Virus record (IMG/VR): IMGVR_UViG_3300008117_008509
Coordinates: 1-64,000 of that record
DNA: 64,000 nucleotides
Strand: one strand, 5' to 3'
Source of the DNA: a virus
This document shows, piece after piece, positions 1 through 9,300 of this stretch. The notes beneath the pieces are model-generated. The model saw only the letters and a program-made list of their open reading frames with translations. It did not search any database and was not told the DNA's origin. The translations under genes were made by a program, and so were the position numbers. Positions within the stretch are counted from its first letter, which is position 1; each line of letters starts with the position of its first letter.

Positions 1-620
1 ATGTTTTAATACTATCCCCACACACAGATGATGCGGAATTAGGATGTGGAGGAACAATATCAAAGTTGTTAGAACAAGGTAATAATATTTTTGTTGCGAT
101 ATTTTCACATTGTGATGACTCACTACCAAAAAATTTTATAAAAGGAACACTAAAGGAAGAATGTAAAAACTCACTAATAAGTTTGGGAGTTTTGGAAAAT
201 AATATTTTATTTTTTGACTATAAAGTCAGGTACTTCAACTACGAAAGACAAAGTATTTTAGAAGATTTAGTAGTAATCAAAAAAAATATATCACCAGAAT
301 TAGTTTTTACACCATCAATTGATGACCATCATCAAGATCACAAAACCATATCAGAGGAGTCTATAAGATGTTTTAAAAATAATTGCTCAATACTTAGTTA
401 TGAACTAATATGGAACAACACCGGATTCAAAAATCAAATGTATTTCTCGTTATCCGAAAAAAACATAAATGATAAAATAAATAGCTTAAGTTTCTATAAA
501 TCACAATCAAAAAGAAAATACATGAGCTCAGAATTTATAAAATCTCTTGCATTAGTAAGAGGAATTCAAAATGGAGTAAATTTAGCCGAAGCATTTGAAG
601 TAATAAGATATAAGTTTTAA
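1..620 (+). CDS. PIG-L/LmbE-family deacetylase (5' end outside window)
   Basis: Reading the frame back to the window edge gives VLILSPHTDDAELGCGGTIS, the PHxDDxxLGCGGT zinc/active-site motif of PIG-L/LmbE N-acetylglucosamine deacetylases. The second metal motif HHQDHKTIS (HxDH) follows at about 320-345. The start codon therefore lies before position 1; the TTG at 66 is internal. These zinc hydrolases remove N-acetyl groups from GlcNAc-type sugars. It is followed 46 bases later by a glycosyltransferase, so the pair may make or modify a glycan on the phage, its DNA or the host surface; that role is inference. Family call is strong, substrate unknown. Confidence 0.85.
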   Translation, partial: VLILSPHTDDAELGCGGTISKLLEQGNNIFVAIFSHCDDSLPKNFIKGTLKEECKNSLISLGVLENNILFFDYKVRYFNYERQSILEDLVVIKKNISPELVFTPSIDDHHQDHKTISEESIRCFKNNCSILSYELIWNNTGFKNQMYFSLSEKNINDKINSLSFYKSQSKRKYMSSEFIKSLALVRGIQNGVNLAEAFEVIRYKF

Positions 621-665
621 ACAAAAATATATCATTATGATATAAATAAAAAATAATTATTTTAA

Positions 666-1427
666 ATGAACCAAACTCATTCTTTCACATACGTTATTGG
701 ATATAGACACCAAATAGATAGATTAAACAACCTCAGAAGAGTTTTAGATTGGATAAACGGATTTATGGGTGTAGAAGTTTTATTAATTGAACAAGATACA
801 CATTCTAAGATATCACATATGGGTCTTAGATGTAAGCACGTTTTCTTAAAATCAAATAAACCGTATAACAAATCGTGGGCATTTAATTACGCCACCAAGA
901 TAGCAAAATCAAATATAATTGTTTTTGCTGATTCAGACCTACTGATGGATCCTAATCATTTTATTGAATCTCTTAAACATTTAGAACAATTTGAAATGGT
1001 GAATCCTTATAATTCAGTAATTGATCTAGAACCCCAAGAGTCAGCAATGCAGTTTGAAGATGTAATAAAGATTAATAGACCAGGTAGAGGAGAAACCGAC
1101 CACCAAAAAGTTCCAATTTGTGGAGGAATTTGTATGTTCAGAAAAGACGCAATAAATAAAATCGGCGGATGGAATGAAAATTTTATCGGATGGGGAGGAG
1201 AAGATGACTTTGTATCTATCAAAGTTCAACATTTTTTAAATTGGAAACAAATGGAAGCAAAATGTTATCATCTCTTTCATTCAAGACCTCAACCAGATAT
1301 GAATCTATATCAAAAAAATTTACAACTTCACAACACGTATCTGAATATGACTAAAGAAGAATTCTCAAAACAACTTTATAAAGATATTGCTCGTAATGGT
1401 TTAAAAAACAAATATGACACATTTTAA
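666..1427 (+). CDS. Glycosyltransferase, GT-A fold (family 2 / galactosyltransferase C-terminal type)
   Basis: A 253-residue protein with the GT-A signature FADSDLLMD (about residues 79-87, DxD-type metal site) and a later GGWNENFIGWGGEDDF block (about 168-183). The latter is the Glyco_transf_7C-like acceptor motif found in chondroitin polymerase and polypeptide GalNAc-transferase-like enzymes. It should transfer a sugar from a nucleotide-sugar donor; the acceptor cannot be read. No signal peptide or membrane segment. Its last 14 bases overlap the next gene, so the two are probably co-translated. The upstream deacetylase suggests a glycan-modification pair. Confidence 0.82.
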   Translation: MNQTHSFTYVIGYRHQIDRLNNLRRVLDWINGFMGVEVLLIEQDTHSKISHMGLRCKHVFLKSNKPYNKSWAFNYATKIAKSNIIVFADSDLLMDPNHFIESLKHLEQFEMVNPYNSVIDLEPQESAMQFEDVIKINRPGRGETDHQKVPICGGICMFRKDAINKIGGWNENFIGWGGEDDFVSIKVQHFLNWKQMEAKCYHLFHSRPQPDMNLYQKNLQLHNTYLNMTKEEFSKQLYKDIARNGLKNKYDTF

Positions 1428-2160
1428 AGAACAATTAAAAACTATCTGTAACTATTCAGATAAGCAAATGAAATTGCCTAATGCTCAATTAATGTATGTT
1501 GATATGATTTCTTCAGATGACGAAGAGTATCAGAGAAAAGTTAAACAACAAAATAGAGAATTGGTTGTTGAGGCTATATTAGATGATAAAGTCGAAGAGT
1601 TAAACATATTTAGAGAAAATCAAGTAGTTGATGTCTCTAACCAATATAACTCGACATCCACAATGGGCGTTATCGGTCCGAAAATAATGCAAATTAATAT
1701 GACTGCTCAAAGATTTGAGAGTTATGAAAAGAGTTGGAATGAAGTGATTGATTTCTTAAATAAAAATACACAAAGTCCAAAATCTAAAGCAAATGGACCA
1801 TACTCATCATTAGATATCACTTTACAAGATGATTTTGATGTAGATTATAGAAAGATAATCTCAAAGATACTAATGTGTTCTAATATAATTGCGATGGATG
1901 GTAGAATTGGATCAGGAACATCAGTAATATATGGAAAAAACCTCTTACCATATATGTCTCAGTTTGATAAGGATAATAACGGAAATAACTTAACTACTTA
2001 TTATAGTAAATTGGTTGATGATGATAAAGTAATTGTTTGTAGAGGAAATAATATAGACCAACCAGGATTACTATTTATCGATAATTCACTAACTGGAAAC
2101 TACTTCTTTAATCAAACTCCAAACTGGCATAAACAATATTGTTGGTTTAGAATTATTTAG
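1414..2160 (+). CDS. Short gp23-like major capsid protein paralogue
   Basis: A 248-residue protein whose C-terminal half resembles the C-terminal part of the major capsid protein encoded at 52944-54650. SNIIAMDGRIGSGTSVIYG here matches SNYIATEGRVGPAQYVITN there, and VIVCRGNNIDQPGLLFI matches IVLGRKNNPDQPGIIFV. The same two blocks occur in T4 gp23. The N-terminal half (about residues 1-115) has no recognisable relation and no capsid propeptide. It could be a minor vertex or decoration protein, an assembly regulator or a remnant of a duplicated capsid gene. It overlaps the glycosyltransferase by 14 bases and ends tail-to-tail with the next gene (8-base overlap). Homology call rests on eye alignment. 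Confidence 0.6.
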   Translation: MTHFKEQLKTICNYSDKQMKLPNAQLMYVDMISSDDEEYQRKVKQQNRELVVEAILDDKVEELNIFRENQVVDVSNQYNSTSTMGVIGPKIMQINMTAQRFESYEKSWNEVIDFLNKNTQSPKSKANGPYSSLDITLQDDFDVDYRKIISKILMCSNIIAMDGRIGSGTSVIYGKNLLPYMSQFDKDNNGNNLTTYYSKLVDDDKVIVCRGNNIDQPGLLFIDNSLTGNYFFNQTPNWHKQYCWFRII

Positions 2161-2692
2161 AAGCTACTCTTAATTTGTCATATTTAGATAACAACATAAA
2201 CATATCTTTCCACTCAATCTCAGGATTTTCAACTTTTTTCTGATACCATTTATTATTATTTAAATACTCAACTATCATTCCGACTTTAAAATCTTCTAAT
2301 TTATTTGGTTTCCAATATCTTACTTGTTCAACAAAAGAAAAACTTACTCCATTATATAGATAGGACATGTTATCAGCGTCCGTGTTATAAAGTGTAATAC
2401 CTAAAGGCTTCTCAGATCCGTCTTTAAACAATTTTTTTGCTAAATTTTCTCCGGTATATTTAATTATTCCACAATCTTGATGAAAATGATTTAATAAAAA
2501 AATCAAGTCTTTTCTTAACTCATCATTATCGATGTTAGAAAAAGCCATAACTGAATCTTCATACTGACCCTGATAATAACCTTTTATTGGAAGTATTTGA
2601 TAATTTTTTGCATACAATATCGAAACCATATCATCTAATCTTTCAGACGAAAGGAGTATAAAAGCTAATTTAGGATTAGTTAAATCTATCAC
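2153..2692 (-). CDS. Hypothetical protein
   Basis: A 179-residue protein starting at GTG, 4-14 bases downstream of a TTAATATATAT promoter-like element. No family recognised. It opens with IDLTNPKLAFILLSSERLDD, which has the rhythm of an alpha/beta (Rossmann-like) first strand and helix, and carries several aromatic-rich segments (YYQGQYEDS, VRYWKPN). No signal peptide or transmembrane segment. Its 3' end overlaps the + strand capsid paralogue by 8 bases, so neither stop is followed by a visible terminator. Confidence 0.65.
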   Translation of the reverse strand: MIDLTNPKLAFILLSSERLDDMVSILYAKNYQILPIKGYYQGQYEDSVMAFSNIDNDELRKDLIFLLNHFHQDCGIIKYTGENLAKKLFKDGSEKPLGITLYNTDADNMSYLYNGVSFSFVEQVRYWKPNKLEDFKVGMIVEYLNNNKWYQKKVENPEIEWKDMFMLLSKYDKLRVASK

Positions 2693-2695
2693 AGA

Positions 2696-2706
2696 ATATA
2701 TATTAA
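2696..2706 (-). promoter_or_regulatory. Late-promoter-like element TTAATATATAT
   Basis: Matches the recurring 11-base element TTAATATATA(N) and lies directly before the GTG start at 2692. Confidence 0.5.
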
Positions 2707-2716
2707 TATTAGTTTT

Positions 2717-3946
2717 TCACTTTAAATCAAATTCTTTTGATAACTCATAATCAAAAATATTTTTGATTTCTTCTTTATATATTTTAGGAAAAACTATACT
2801 ATCATGAACCGTTATTAATTTTATATCAGGATATAAAATCATAATTTTTTTTATGATTTTATTGTAGATTAATTTTGATTCAGCTCTTTGTAAATCATGA
2901 GCCAATACTTTATGATTACCCCATTCTTTTTTATATAACTTTATGAAATTATAAATTGTAGGAAATAATTTATTAAATTCAATGTCCGCTTTTGAGTTGC
3001 TTCTGTTTCTTCCAAAAAGAACCTTATATGTCATTTCCTTTACTAAATTTCTATCTTTTTCACCAGTTGATTGCATTAAAAATTGATAAAATTTCCCAGT
3101 CATTGTTAGTTGCTTAAAAAATTCAAATTCATCTCGATTGACCCATGCGGTTTGTGAGTCAGAAATCAATTTACATAAGAAAAGAGGCTGACTATTTTTA
3201 ATATCTAATTCAAAAGTCTCTAGTCCGTCTATTAATAAACAATTTTTACGTATAAATGATTTTAGTATTGTAAAATTTGTATGAAGTCTTCCATAATCAT
3301 CAAAATGGTAAAATATATGTTTATCATTTATTGATTCAACTGAATAAATATTTCTATTATAAATGTCAATGTCTTCTTTTTTAAGACAGTTCAAATAAAA
3401 TAGACTTCTTTCAAAATCAATATCAACTGAAAAAAGGTCTGATATTAATTTTTCTCGTATATCTATATTAATAGAAGACTTATCAATATCTACAAATTCA
3501 ATAGTGTCAAATATTTTCTTTTTATATTTTTTTACCAAAACTTTATCTTGATTATTTGTTCTTTTAATCTGTTCTTTAAATATTGTAGGATTTAAAGAAT
3601 AGATTCTAGACGTAACACCTTTTTTATAATTACAAATCATCTTTATTATACTTTTATCAACAAGATAATCAATATAATGTTTGTATAAGTATCCATATTT
3701 ATCTTTTAAAACTTGAGCATTTATCGTAAATTTATTTTCTTTCTTAAAATAATATTTAAGAAGAAGGTTATGAACGATATCAATTAAGTAAGAAGTCTTA
3801 ATTTTTTCATCTTTGTAAAAGATATGACTTGTCTTGGAAACTAATTCAAGACATTTAGGTAAGAATTGTAAAGATTGATTTTTTTTATTAAGTTTTTTAG
3901 TAATATTTGATTTATAAAGAGAAGGTAAATTATTGGATATTTTCAT
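2717..3946 (-). CDS. Family-A DNA polymerase-like protein with an N-terminal winged-helix-like region
   Basis: A 409-residue protein. The C-terminal half shows the order of motifs expected of a family A polymerase palm: FELDIKNSQPLFLCKL (motif A, catalytic Asp followed by the SQ/SG turn), LVKEMTYKVLFGRNRSN (motif B, Lys...Tyr/Phe-Gly), an ESKLIYNKIIKKI helix, and LITVHDSIVFP (motif C, HD). It lacks the length for the usual 3'-5' exonuclease and most of thumb and fingers. The N-terminal region (residues about 60-125) reads like a winged helix of a plasmid replication initiator. Canonical T7/PolI enzymes have HDE at motif C; here it is HDS. It could be a dedicated replication or repair polymerase, a template-independent polymerase or a replication initiator. 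Start follows a TATATA box at 3948-3960. Confidence 0.6.
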   Translation of the reverse strand: MKISNNLPSLYKSNITKKLNKKNQSLQFLPKCLELVSKTSHIFYKDEKIKTSYLIDIVHNLLLKYYFKKENKFTINAQVLKDKYGYLYKHYIDYLVDKSIIKMICNYKKGVTSRIYSLNPTIFKEQIKRTNNQDKVLVKKYKKKIFDTIEFVDIDKSSINIDIREKLISDLFSVDIDFERSLFYLNCLKKEDIDIYNRNIYSVESINDKHIFYHFDDYGRLHTNFTILKSFIRKNCLLIDGLETFELDIKNSQPLFLCKLISDSQTAWVNRDEFEFFKQLTMTGKFYQFLMQSTGEKDRNLVKEMTYKVLFGRNRSNSKADIEFNKLFPTIYNFIKLYKKEWGNHKVLAHDLQRAESKLIYNKIIKKIMILYPDIKLITVHDSIVFPKIYKEEIKNIFDYELSKEFDLK

Positions 3947-3981
3947 ATAGATTATATATGATATTCACATTATGGTTTTTG

Positions 3982-4173
3982 TTAAGGAAATATATTTTTG
4001 ATTGAATTTTTTCGTTTTTCAATTCTAAAAATTCTTTCTATTTCTTTCTCTAAGGAAACACCATGATATGAGTTTAAATCCTGCACCATTTCATGTGACC
4101 AAGTAGCTCTTAGAGATCTTGTTTCAGATCTAACCTCAACAGAAGTCATATTAAGATTAATTTCCTTCATCAT
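3982..4173 (-). CDS. 63-residue gp23-like capsid domain fragment
   Basis: Almost the whole protein (SVEVRSETRSLRATW followed by EMVQDLNSYHGVSLEKEIERIF) matches the segment of T4 gp23 that reads roughly V-x-A-K-S-R-x-L-K-A, then ELAQDL-x-x-x-HG-x-D-A-x-x-EL. The phage's own full-length capsid protein has a more divergent version of the same segment (IEVSSALRRTEIEDIKANTGMDIVQK in part). The gene is coupled to the preceding 446-residue protein by an ATGA overlap. Whether it is an expressed mini-protein or the relic of a second capsid gene cannot be told; the intact frame and coupling favour expression. Confidence 0.6.
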   Translation of the reverse strand: MMKEINLNMTSVEVRSETRSLRATWSHEMVQDLNSYHGVSLEKEIERIFRIEKRKNSIKNIFP

Positions 4174-5510
4174 TTAAGAGGTGTTTTAGGCTCGTCTGTT
4201 GATTCTGGTGTTATTGGCATTTTTCCACCTTTTCCTTTTTTCTTTTTATCAGAAGGAATTCCTTTCTCAAACTCATCATATACGTCAGGATATACTTGAC
4301 CCTCAGCATCTGTGTCATATTGAATCTCAAAGAAGTCACCAAAGTCTAAAAGACCAGCTCGTCCTAATTCTATTTCATGCATCTTATTTAGATATTTAGA
4401 AATATATACATCAATATCATCTACAAATTTGTTAAATAAACTGACTGTATTTTCCGTAAATACACCAATAGCTTTCTTTCTCTTTTTATTGAATGATCCT
4501 AATATCACTTTAAAAATATATTCTAACTTTTTATCTTCTGTTATATAGTCTTTAGTTAATTTATTTTTAATTAACTCGGTATTAATTTTGAACTTCTCTT
4601 TGTCGAAAAATTCAGGAACAGTGAAGTCAAAATTTAATAAATCTTCTTTTACTTCACTCATATAGATATTGAATAACTTACAAATAAGATAGATGTAGAT
4701 TTCATCCTTTTTCTCACCTTTTAAATTTATATCGGTCAAATTTACCGACTGACAAAAATTTAAGAAATTCACAAGTATTAAAGTATAAATTTCAACAAAA
4801 TCTGTCTGATTAGTATCACTGAATCTTTTATAAAGAGGATTCAATAATTCAAAAGAAATATCTCTACTTTGACTTCTAATAACTAATTTTTCTAAATTCT
4901 TTTGAAAGTCTTCATTCATTAAAAAGGAATTATCTAAACTAGGATTTAGTATTTTATAGAAAAAATAAGCAAATGATTTTTCACCAAAAACATATTCTAA
5001 ATCTTCTTCCGAAGTGTTAATAAAGTATTTTATCGCCTCTTTCATAGTCTCGGTCAATTGACCCTGGTAAATAACGGGTATCAAATCAACTTGAAATAAT
5101 CTAGCATACTCATCTAACTCATCTATTGAAAAGTCATACTTTTTATTTTTATTAATAGCAGTGATAACTAATTGATTTTGAGGAACTCTATTATACTCAA
5201 TATTAGCAGGTTGATTATCAGGAAAATATTCAAAACAAAACCACCATTTTCTATTGAGTAAATTCTTCACATTTACGTCTAATTCACTAAAGAACTTAAT
5301 TACCGGATTATAGTAATTTTGCATAGCCAAATCTATCAAATTTATTGGCTCATTTGAAATAGACTTTGGTCTAATTTCAAATTCATTTCCATTCCAATTG
5401 ACCCATATTTTTGATCCTTGAATATCTTCCAATACAAGGATTTCATCATTGAACAATTCTGATATAAGTTGCTCATCGTCAATTCCATTTAAGGTTATTA
5501 ATTTACTCAT
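4170..5510 (-). CDS. Nucleotidyltransferase (RNA/DNA ligase)-fold protein with degenerate catalytic motif
   Basis: A 446-residue protein. Residues about 28-50 (LEDIQGSKIWVNWNGNEFEI) look like motif I of the covalent nucleotidyltransferase fold (E-K-x-D/H-G-S), followed by RPKS. Then comes KWWFCFEYFPDNQPANI, which takes the place of motif III (FGE-type), and DEYARLFQVDLIPVIYQG, resembling the segment before motif IIIa in T4 RNA ligase 2. The lysine that would be adenylated appears to be replaced by Asp in EDIQG, so it is probably not an active ligase. The C-terminus is Lys-Gly rich and ends in a Pro-Thr tail. Coupled by ATGA to the 63-residue capsid-like gene. Assignment is tentative. Confidence 0.45.
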   Translation of the reverse strand: MSKLITLNGIDDEQLISELFNDEILVLEDIQGSKIWVNWNGNEFEIRPKSISNEPINLIDLAMQNYYNPVIKFFSELDVNVKNLLNRKWWFCFEYFPDNQPANIEYNRVPQNQLVITAINKNKKYDFSIDELDEYARLFQVDLIPVIYQGQLTETMKEAIKYFINTSEEDLEYVFGEKSFAYFFYKILNPSLDNSFLMNEDFQKNLEKLVIRSQSRDISFELLNPLYKRFSDTNQTDFVEIYTLILVNFLNFCQSVNLTDINLKGEKKDEIYIYLICKLFNIYMSEVKEDLLNFDFTVPEFFDKEKFKINTELIKNKLTKDYITEDKKLEYIFKVILGSFNKKRKKAIGVFTENTVSLFNKFVDDIDVYISKYLNKMHEIELGRAGLLDFGDFFEIQYDTDAEGQVYPDVYDEFEKGIPSDKKKKGKGGKMPITPESTDEPKTPLK

Positions 5511-5550
5511 ACGTTGATTTCTGTTTTTATCGTAGGTATATATTATAAAT

Positions 5551-5823
5551 CTAAGCTTCCTGTAAAAAACTCAACATAATATCAATGTTTTCTTTTGAAA
5601 ATCCGTCTAAAGGAGTACCTCCGGATTTCAGATAGTTATTGTGCAATTCATTATACTCATCTTCAGTATAAAAATTACCATCAATTCCCTCAATTACATT
5701 AGTGTGGTGTGAAGATATAGTTTTATTTTGAAGTCTGGTTTCTCCATAAGCAGGACCAACAGGACCAACTAATTCAGTACCAGATATTTCTTCATTAAAT
5801 TGTTTCCATTTTTTAATCTTCAT
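5551..5823 (-). CDS. Small protein with capsid-targeting-like N-terminus
   Basis: A 90-residue protein beginning MKIKKWKQFNEEIS, one of about eleven proteins in this window that start with a short basic/aromatic stretch ending in FxE or LxE. This resembles the capsid-targeting sequences cleaved from T4 internal proteins. The rest (ELVGPVGPAYGE, then a hydrophilic body with an acidic helix near the C-terminus) is not recognised. It overlaps the stop of the upstream gene as TAATG, so it is translated from the same mRNA. A packaged small protein is the favoured guess. Confidence 0.6.
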   Translation of the reverse strand: MKIKKWKQFNEEISGTELVGPVGPAYGETRLQNKTISSHHTNVIEGIDGNFYTEDEYNELHNNYLKSGGTPLDGFSKENIDIMLSFLQEA

Positions 5824-6272
5824 TAACTGGCTTCAATTTTTTCAAAGTACTCATCATGTTCTTCTAATGAATAATGGTCTTTCTTTAAGTTATATATTAA
5901 ATTATAAAGAAATTTTTCATGTAAATTATGTTTTATACTACCTTTCATGATAATTACTGATGAATCTTTCTCATAGTCATTTTCAACATCTATTATTTCT
6001 AAACCTAACTTACCATCTCTATCTGTTAAATTACAAATTACTTTTTTACCTAGTACTATCATTTCTTTTATTTTAGTAGAAACTACGCTTTTTGAAAGTA
6101 ACATATAATCTCTGTTATTAGATAATTGAGTTTCATTATAAAGATCTAAAAAATTATGTTCTTTTGATGTTAATTTAGACTTTTGACAAATTTTATTCAA
6201 AATTCTTTTAATCTCAATCTCTTTAAGTGATTCTCCAAGTATGTAATGTTGTATCATTTTTCTAATATTCAT
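5823..6272 (-). CDS. Hypothetical protein
   Basis: A 149-residue protein, largely helical by composition, with a central beta-like stretch (KKVICNLTDRDGKLGLEIIDVEN). No family recognised and no signal peptide or membrane segment. It starts just after a TATAATATATAAC box (about 6275-6287) and is the first gene of a leftward run whose next gene begins inside its stop codon (TAATG). Confidence 0.6.
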   Translation of the reverse strand: MNIRKMIQHYILGESLKEIEIKRILNKICQKSKLTSKEHNFLDLYNETQLSNNRDYMLLSKSVVSTKIKEMIVLGKKVICNLTDRDGKLGLEIIDVENDYEKDSSVIIMKGSIKHNLHEKFLYNLIYNLKKDHYSLEEHDEYFEKIEAS

Positions 6273-6334
6273 AAGTTATATATTATAAGAAGTATCTATG
6301 TTTTTTATATATACTTTGAAATTGAAAGTTTTTT

Positions 6335-9300
6335 ATGGATAAACAGTTATTAAAAGCTTTAGAGAATGTTGCCTTCGCTTTGGAAGACATGACGGAAGCA
6401 TTAAAGAATAGAGAAAAAAAAGGTGGAGGCTCTGCTACTGGAGCTGCTCTTACTAAAGGAGATTTTGGTGATCAACTAAAAGAAATTAGTGTTGAGATAA
6501 AATCAATCAAAAAAGACACTCAGGAGATACTTCGCCAACAACAAACAATTCTTTCTATGCAAAAGAAAAAGTCTAGTGATAAAAAATCTGGACTTTTTGA
6601 GGAAGCAGGTGGTGACAAGAAAAAGGAAAGTAGTCTTAAAAAAGGAGTAGCGACTATCATATTAATAGCGATTGCTGTATTAGCAATAGGAATGGCTTTC
6701 AAATTAGTCGGTAAAATAGATTTTCTTTCTGTTATTGGACTTGGATTAGCCATATTGGCAATTTCTTTTGCTTTTGAAAAAGTAGCGAAATTAAAACTCG
6801 AAGTAAAAGAAGTATTAGTTGCTTCTTTAGCATTAGTTCTAATGGCGGTTGCAATAACTATGTCTTCATGGATTTTAAAACTAATAACACCAATTGGATT
6901 CGCACAAATGGTTACAGCTATTTTAATTGCTGCAATGTTTGCGGTGATGGCATCCAAATTAGAAAAGGTATTTATTGCAGTAGCGGTCTTTCATAGACTA
7001 AGAGTTAAAAAAACTGCCTTAGTTTTAGCATTAGTTTCAATAGCAGCAGCAATTACCGCATCATCCTGGATTTTACTACTTGTAACTCCAATTGGATTTC
7101 TACAAGCACTCACAGCAATATTAATAGCAGGTGTTTTTGCAGTAATAGCATTCAACTTTGAAAAGATAGCACTGGGAGTAGCTGCCTTTGATAAACTAAA
7201 TGTTAAAAAATCAGCTTTAATATTGACACTCGTTGGAATTGCTACCGCAATTACTTTATCATCTTGGATTATGGCCTTAATTATACCTATGAGTTTCGGA
7301 AAAGCTATAACAGCCATTTTAATATCCGCAATATTTTTAATTATATCATTAAATTTTGAAAAAATTGCACTGGGTATAGCAGCATTTGATAAATTAAAAA
7401 TTAAGAAAAGTGTTTTATTACTCACTCTTGTTGGAATCGCTACAGCAATAACTCTTTCATCATGGGTGATGGCTTTAATTATACCTACAACACTATCACA
7501 ATTTTTGACAGCACTTGGAATAGCTCTATTGTTCGCACTTATGTCCTATGTAATGCCAGAACTAGCAGCTGGTTTATATATAATTGATAAAATACTTGGT
7601 AAAAAAGGAGTATTCTTATTCCCACTTGTATTTGTAGCAATTTCAGCTGCTATAATGCTCTCTTCTCACATATTAAATATGAGCGCTGACATTGCACTCG
7701 GAAAAATTCTACAGATAGCAGTATTTGGAGTAGCACTGGCTATTATTGTATTAGCAATGTTACCTTCCGTATTATTAGTTGGGGCGGTAGCTGCTTCAGG
7801 GGTTGGAGCAGGAGCAATAGGATTAGGTGTTTTAATGATACCACTAATAGCAGCTGCTATTATGGCATCTTCTCACATTTTGAATGCCGGAACGTATTCG
7901 AAATATCCAAGTTGGAAATGGTCTCTTAGTGTAGGACTATCAATGACTATATTCGGAGCAGCAGTAGTTGCTTTAGGAGCAATAGCATTGACAGGTATCG
8001 GAATCGCAGCGGTTGCTGCAGGAATGTTACTAGTTCCATTAGTTGCCCTATCTATAGTTTTAGTTGATAAAGTAATAAGAAAAGGTAAATATGATAAATA
8101 TCCAAGTTTAAAATGGATACTAAGTGTAGGATCTGTAATGACTGGATTTGCAATTGCTATAGTAGGACTAGGAGCTTTAGCACTGACAGGTATAGGGTTA
8201 GTAGCTGTTTTAGCAGGAGTATTAGTTGTCCCAATGATTGCAAAGACAATTGTTAAAGTAGATGGTATAATCAGAAAAGGTAAATATGATAAATATCCAG
8301 GTTTAAAATGGATATTAAGTGTTGGAACCGTAATGACTGCTTTTGGAGCAGCAGTTGTAACACTAGGTGTATTAGCAATCACAGGATTTGGATTAGGAGC
8401 AGTAGCGTTGGTGGCTGGCTCATTAGCGGTTTTACTGATAGCAGCGACAATTGTAGAAACTGATAAAATAATAGGTAAGGGTAAATATGATAAATATCCA
8501 GGTTTAAAATGGATATTAAGTGTTGGAGCAGTAATGACTGGATTTGGAGCAGCGGTTGTAACCTTAGGTATATTAGCTATAACAGGATTTGGCTTAGGAG
8601 CAGTAGCGATGATTGCTGGAGCTGGAGCAGTTATACTAATCGCAGCGACAATTTTAGCAACTGATAAAATAATAGGTAAAGGTAAATATGATAAATTCCC
8701 AGGAGCCAGATGGATTTTGAGTATAGGAGCTCTGTTAGCAATTTTTGGAGCAGCGGTCGTAACTCTCGGTATATTAGCTATAACAGGATTTGGATTGGGA
8801 GCGTTAGCTATTGTAGTAGGAACAAAAATGGTTCCAAAGATAGCAAAGACGATTGTTGCGGTAGATGAGATACTTTCAAAAGGAAAATATAATAAAGGTC
8901 CAAATTGGCAATGGGCCTCATCAGTTGGATCTTTAATGTTAGTATTCGGAGGAGCTATTCTTGGAGTAGGATTACTAATAGTATCTAGTTTAGGACTTGG
9001 ATACGTTGCCATAAAAGCAGGTTCAGCCGCAGTAAAACTAATTGCTCAATCAATTGTAGATGTTGCTGGTATTTTTGCAAAAAGTGGAGCTGTTTGGAAA
9101 CAAGGTCCAACTAAGAAGTGGGCTGAAGGTGTTTCAATAGCATTAGGCGCATTTTCACCTATTTATAAAATGTTGATGAGCGGTGGAATTATGTCTATAT
9201 TTGCTGGATCAGGACCAAGTCCTACGAAATTCGCAGCTGCAATAAGGACTATTTCTCAGGGTATTGTTGATGCTGCTAACTTCTTTGGAGCACCGGGCAT

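Noticed and set aside
8084-8890. Approximately 200-bp tandem repeats considered as a replication origin or iteron array
   Set aside because: Spacing is always a multiple of three and the variation is that of a coding repeat.
7873-9012. Long minus-strand frame (379 codons) inside the tape-measure candidate
   Set aside because: Antisense shadow of the repetitive hydrophobic gene; Pro/Thr/Ala-rich composition mirrors the sense repeats and there is no start context.
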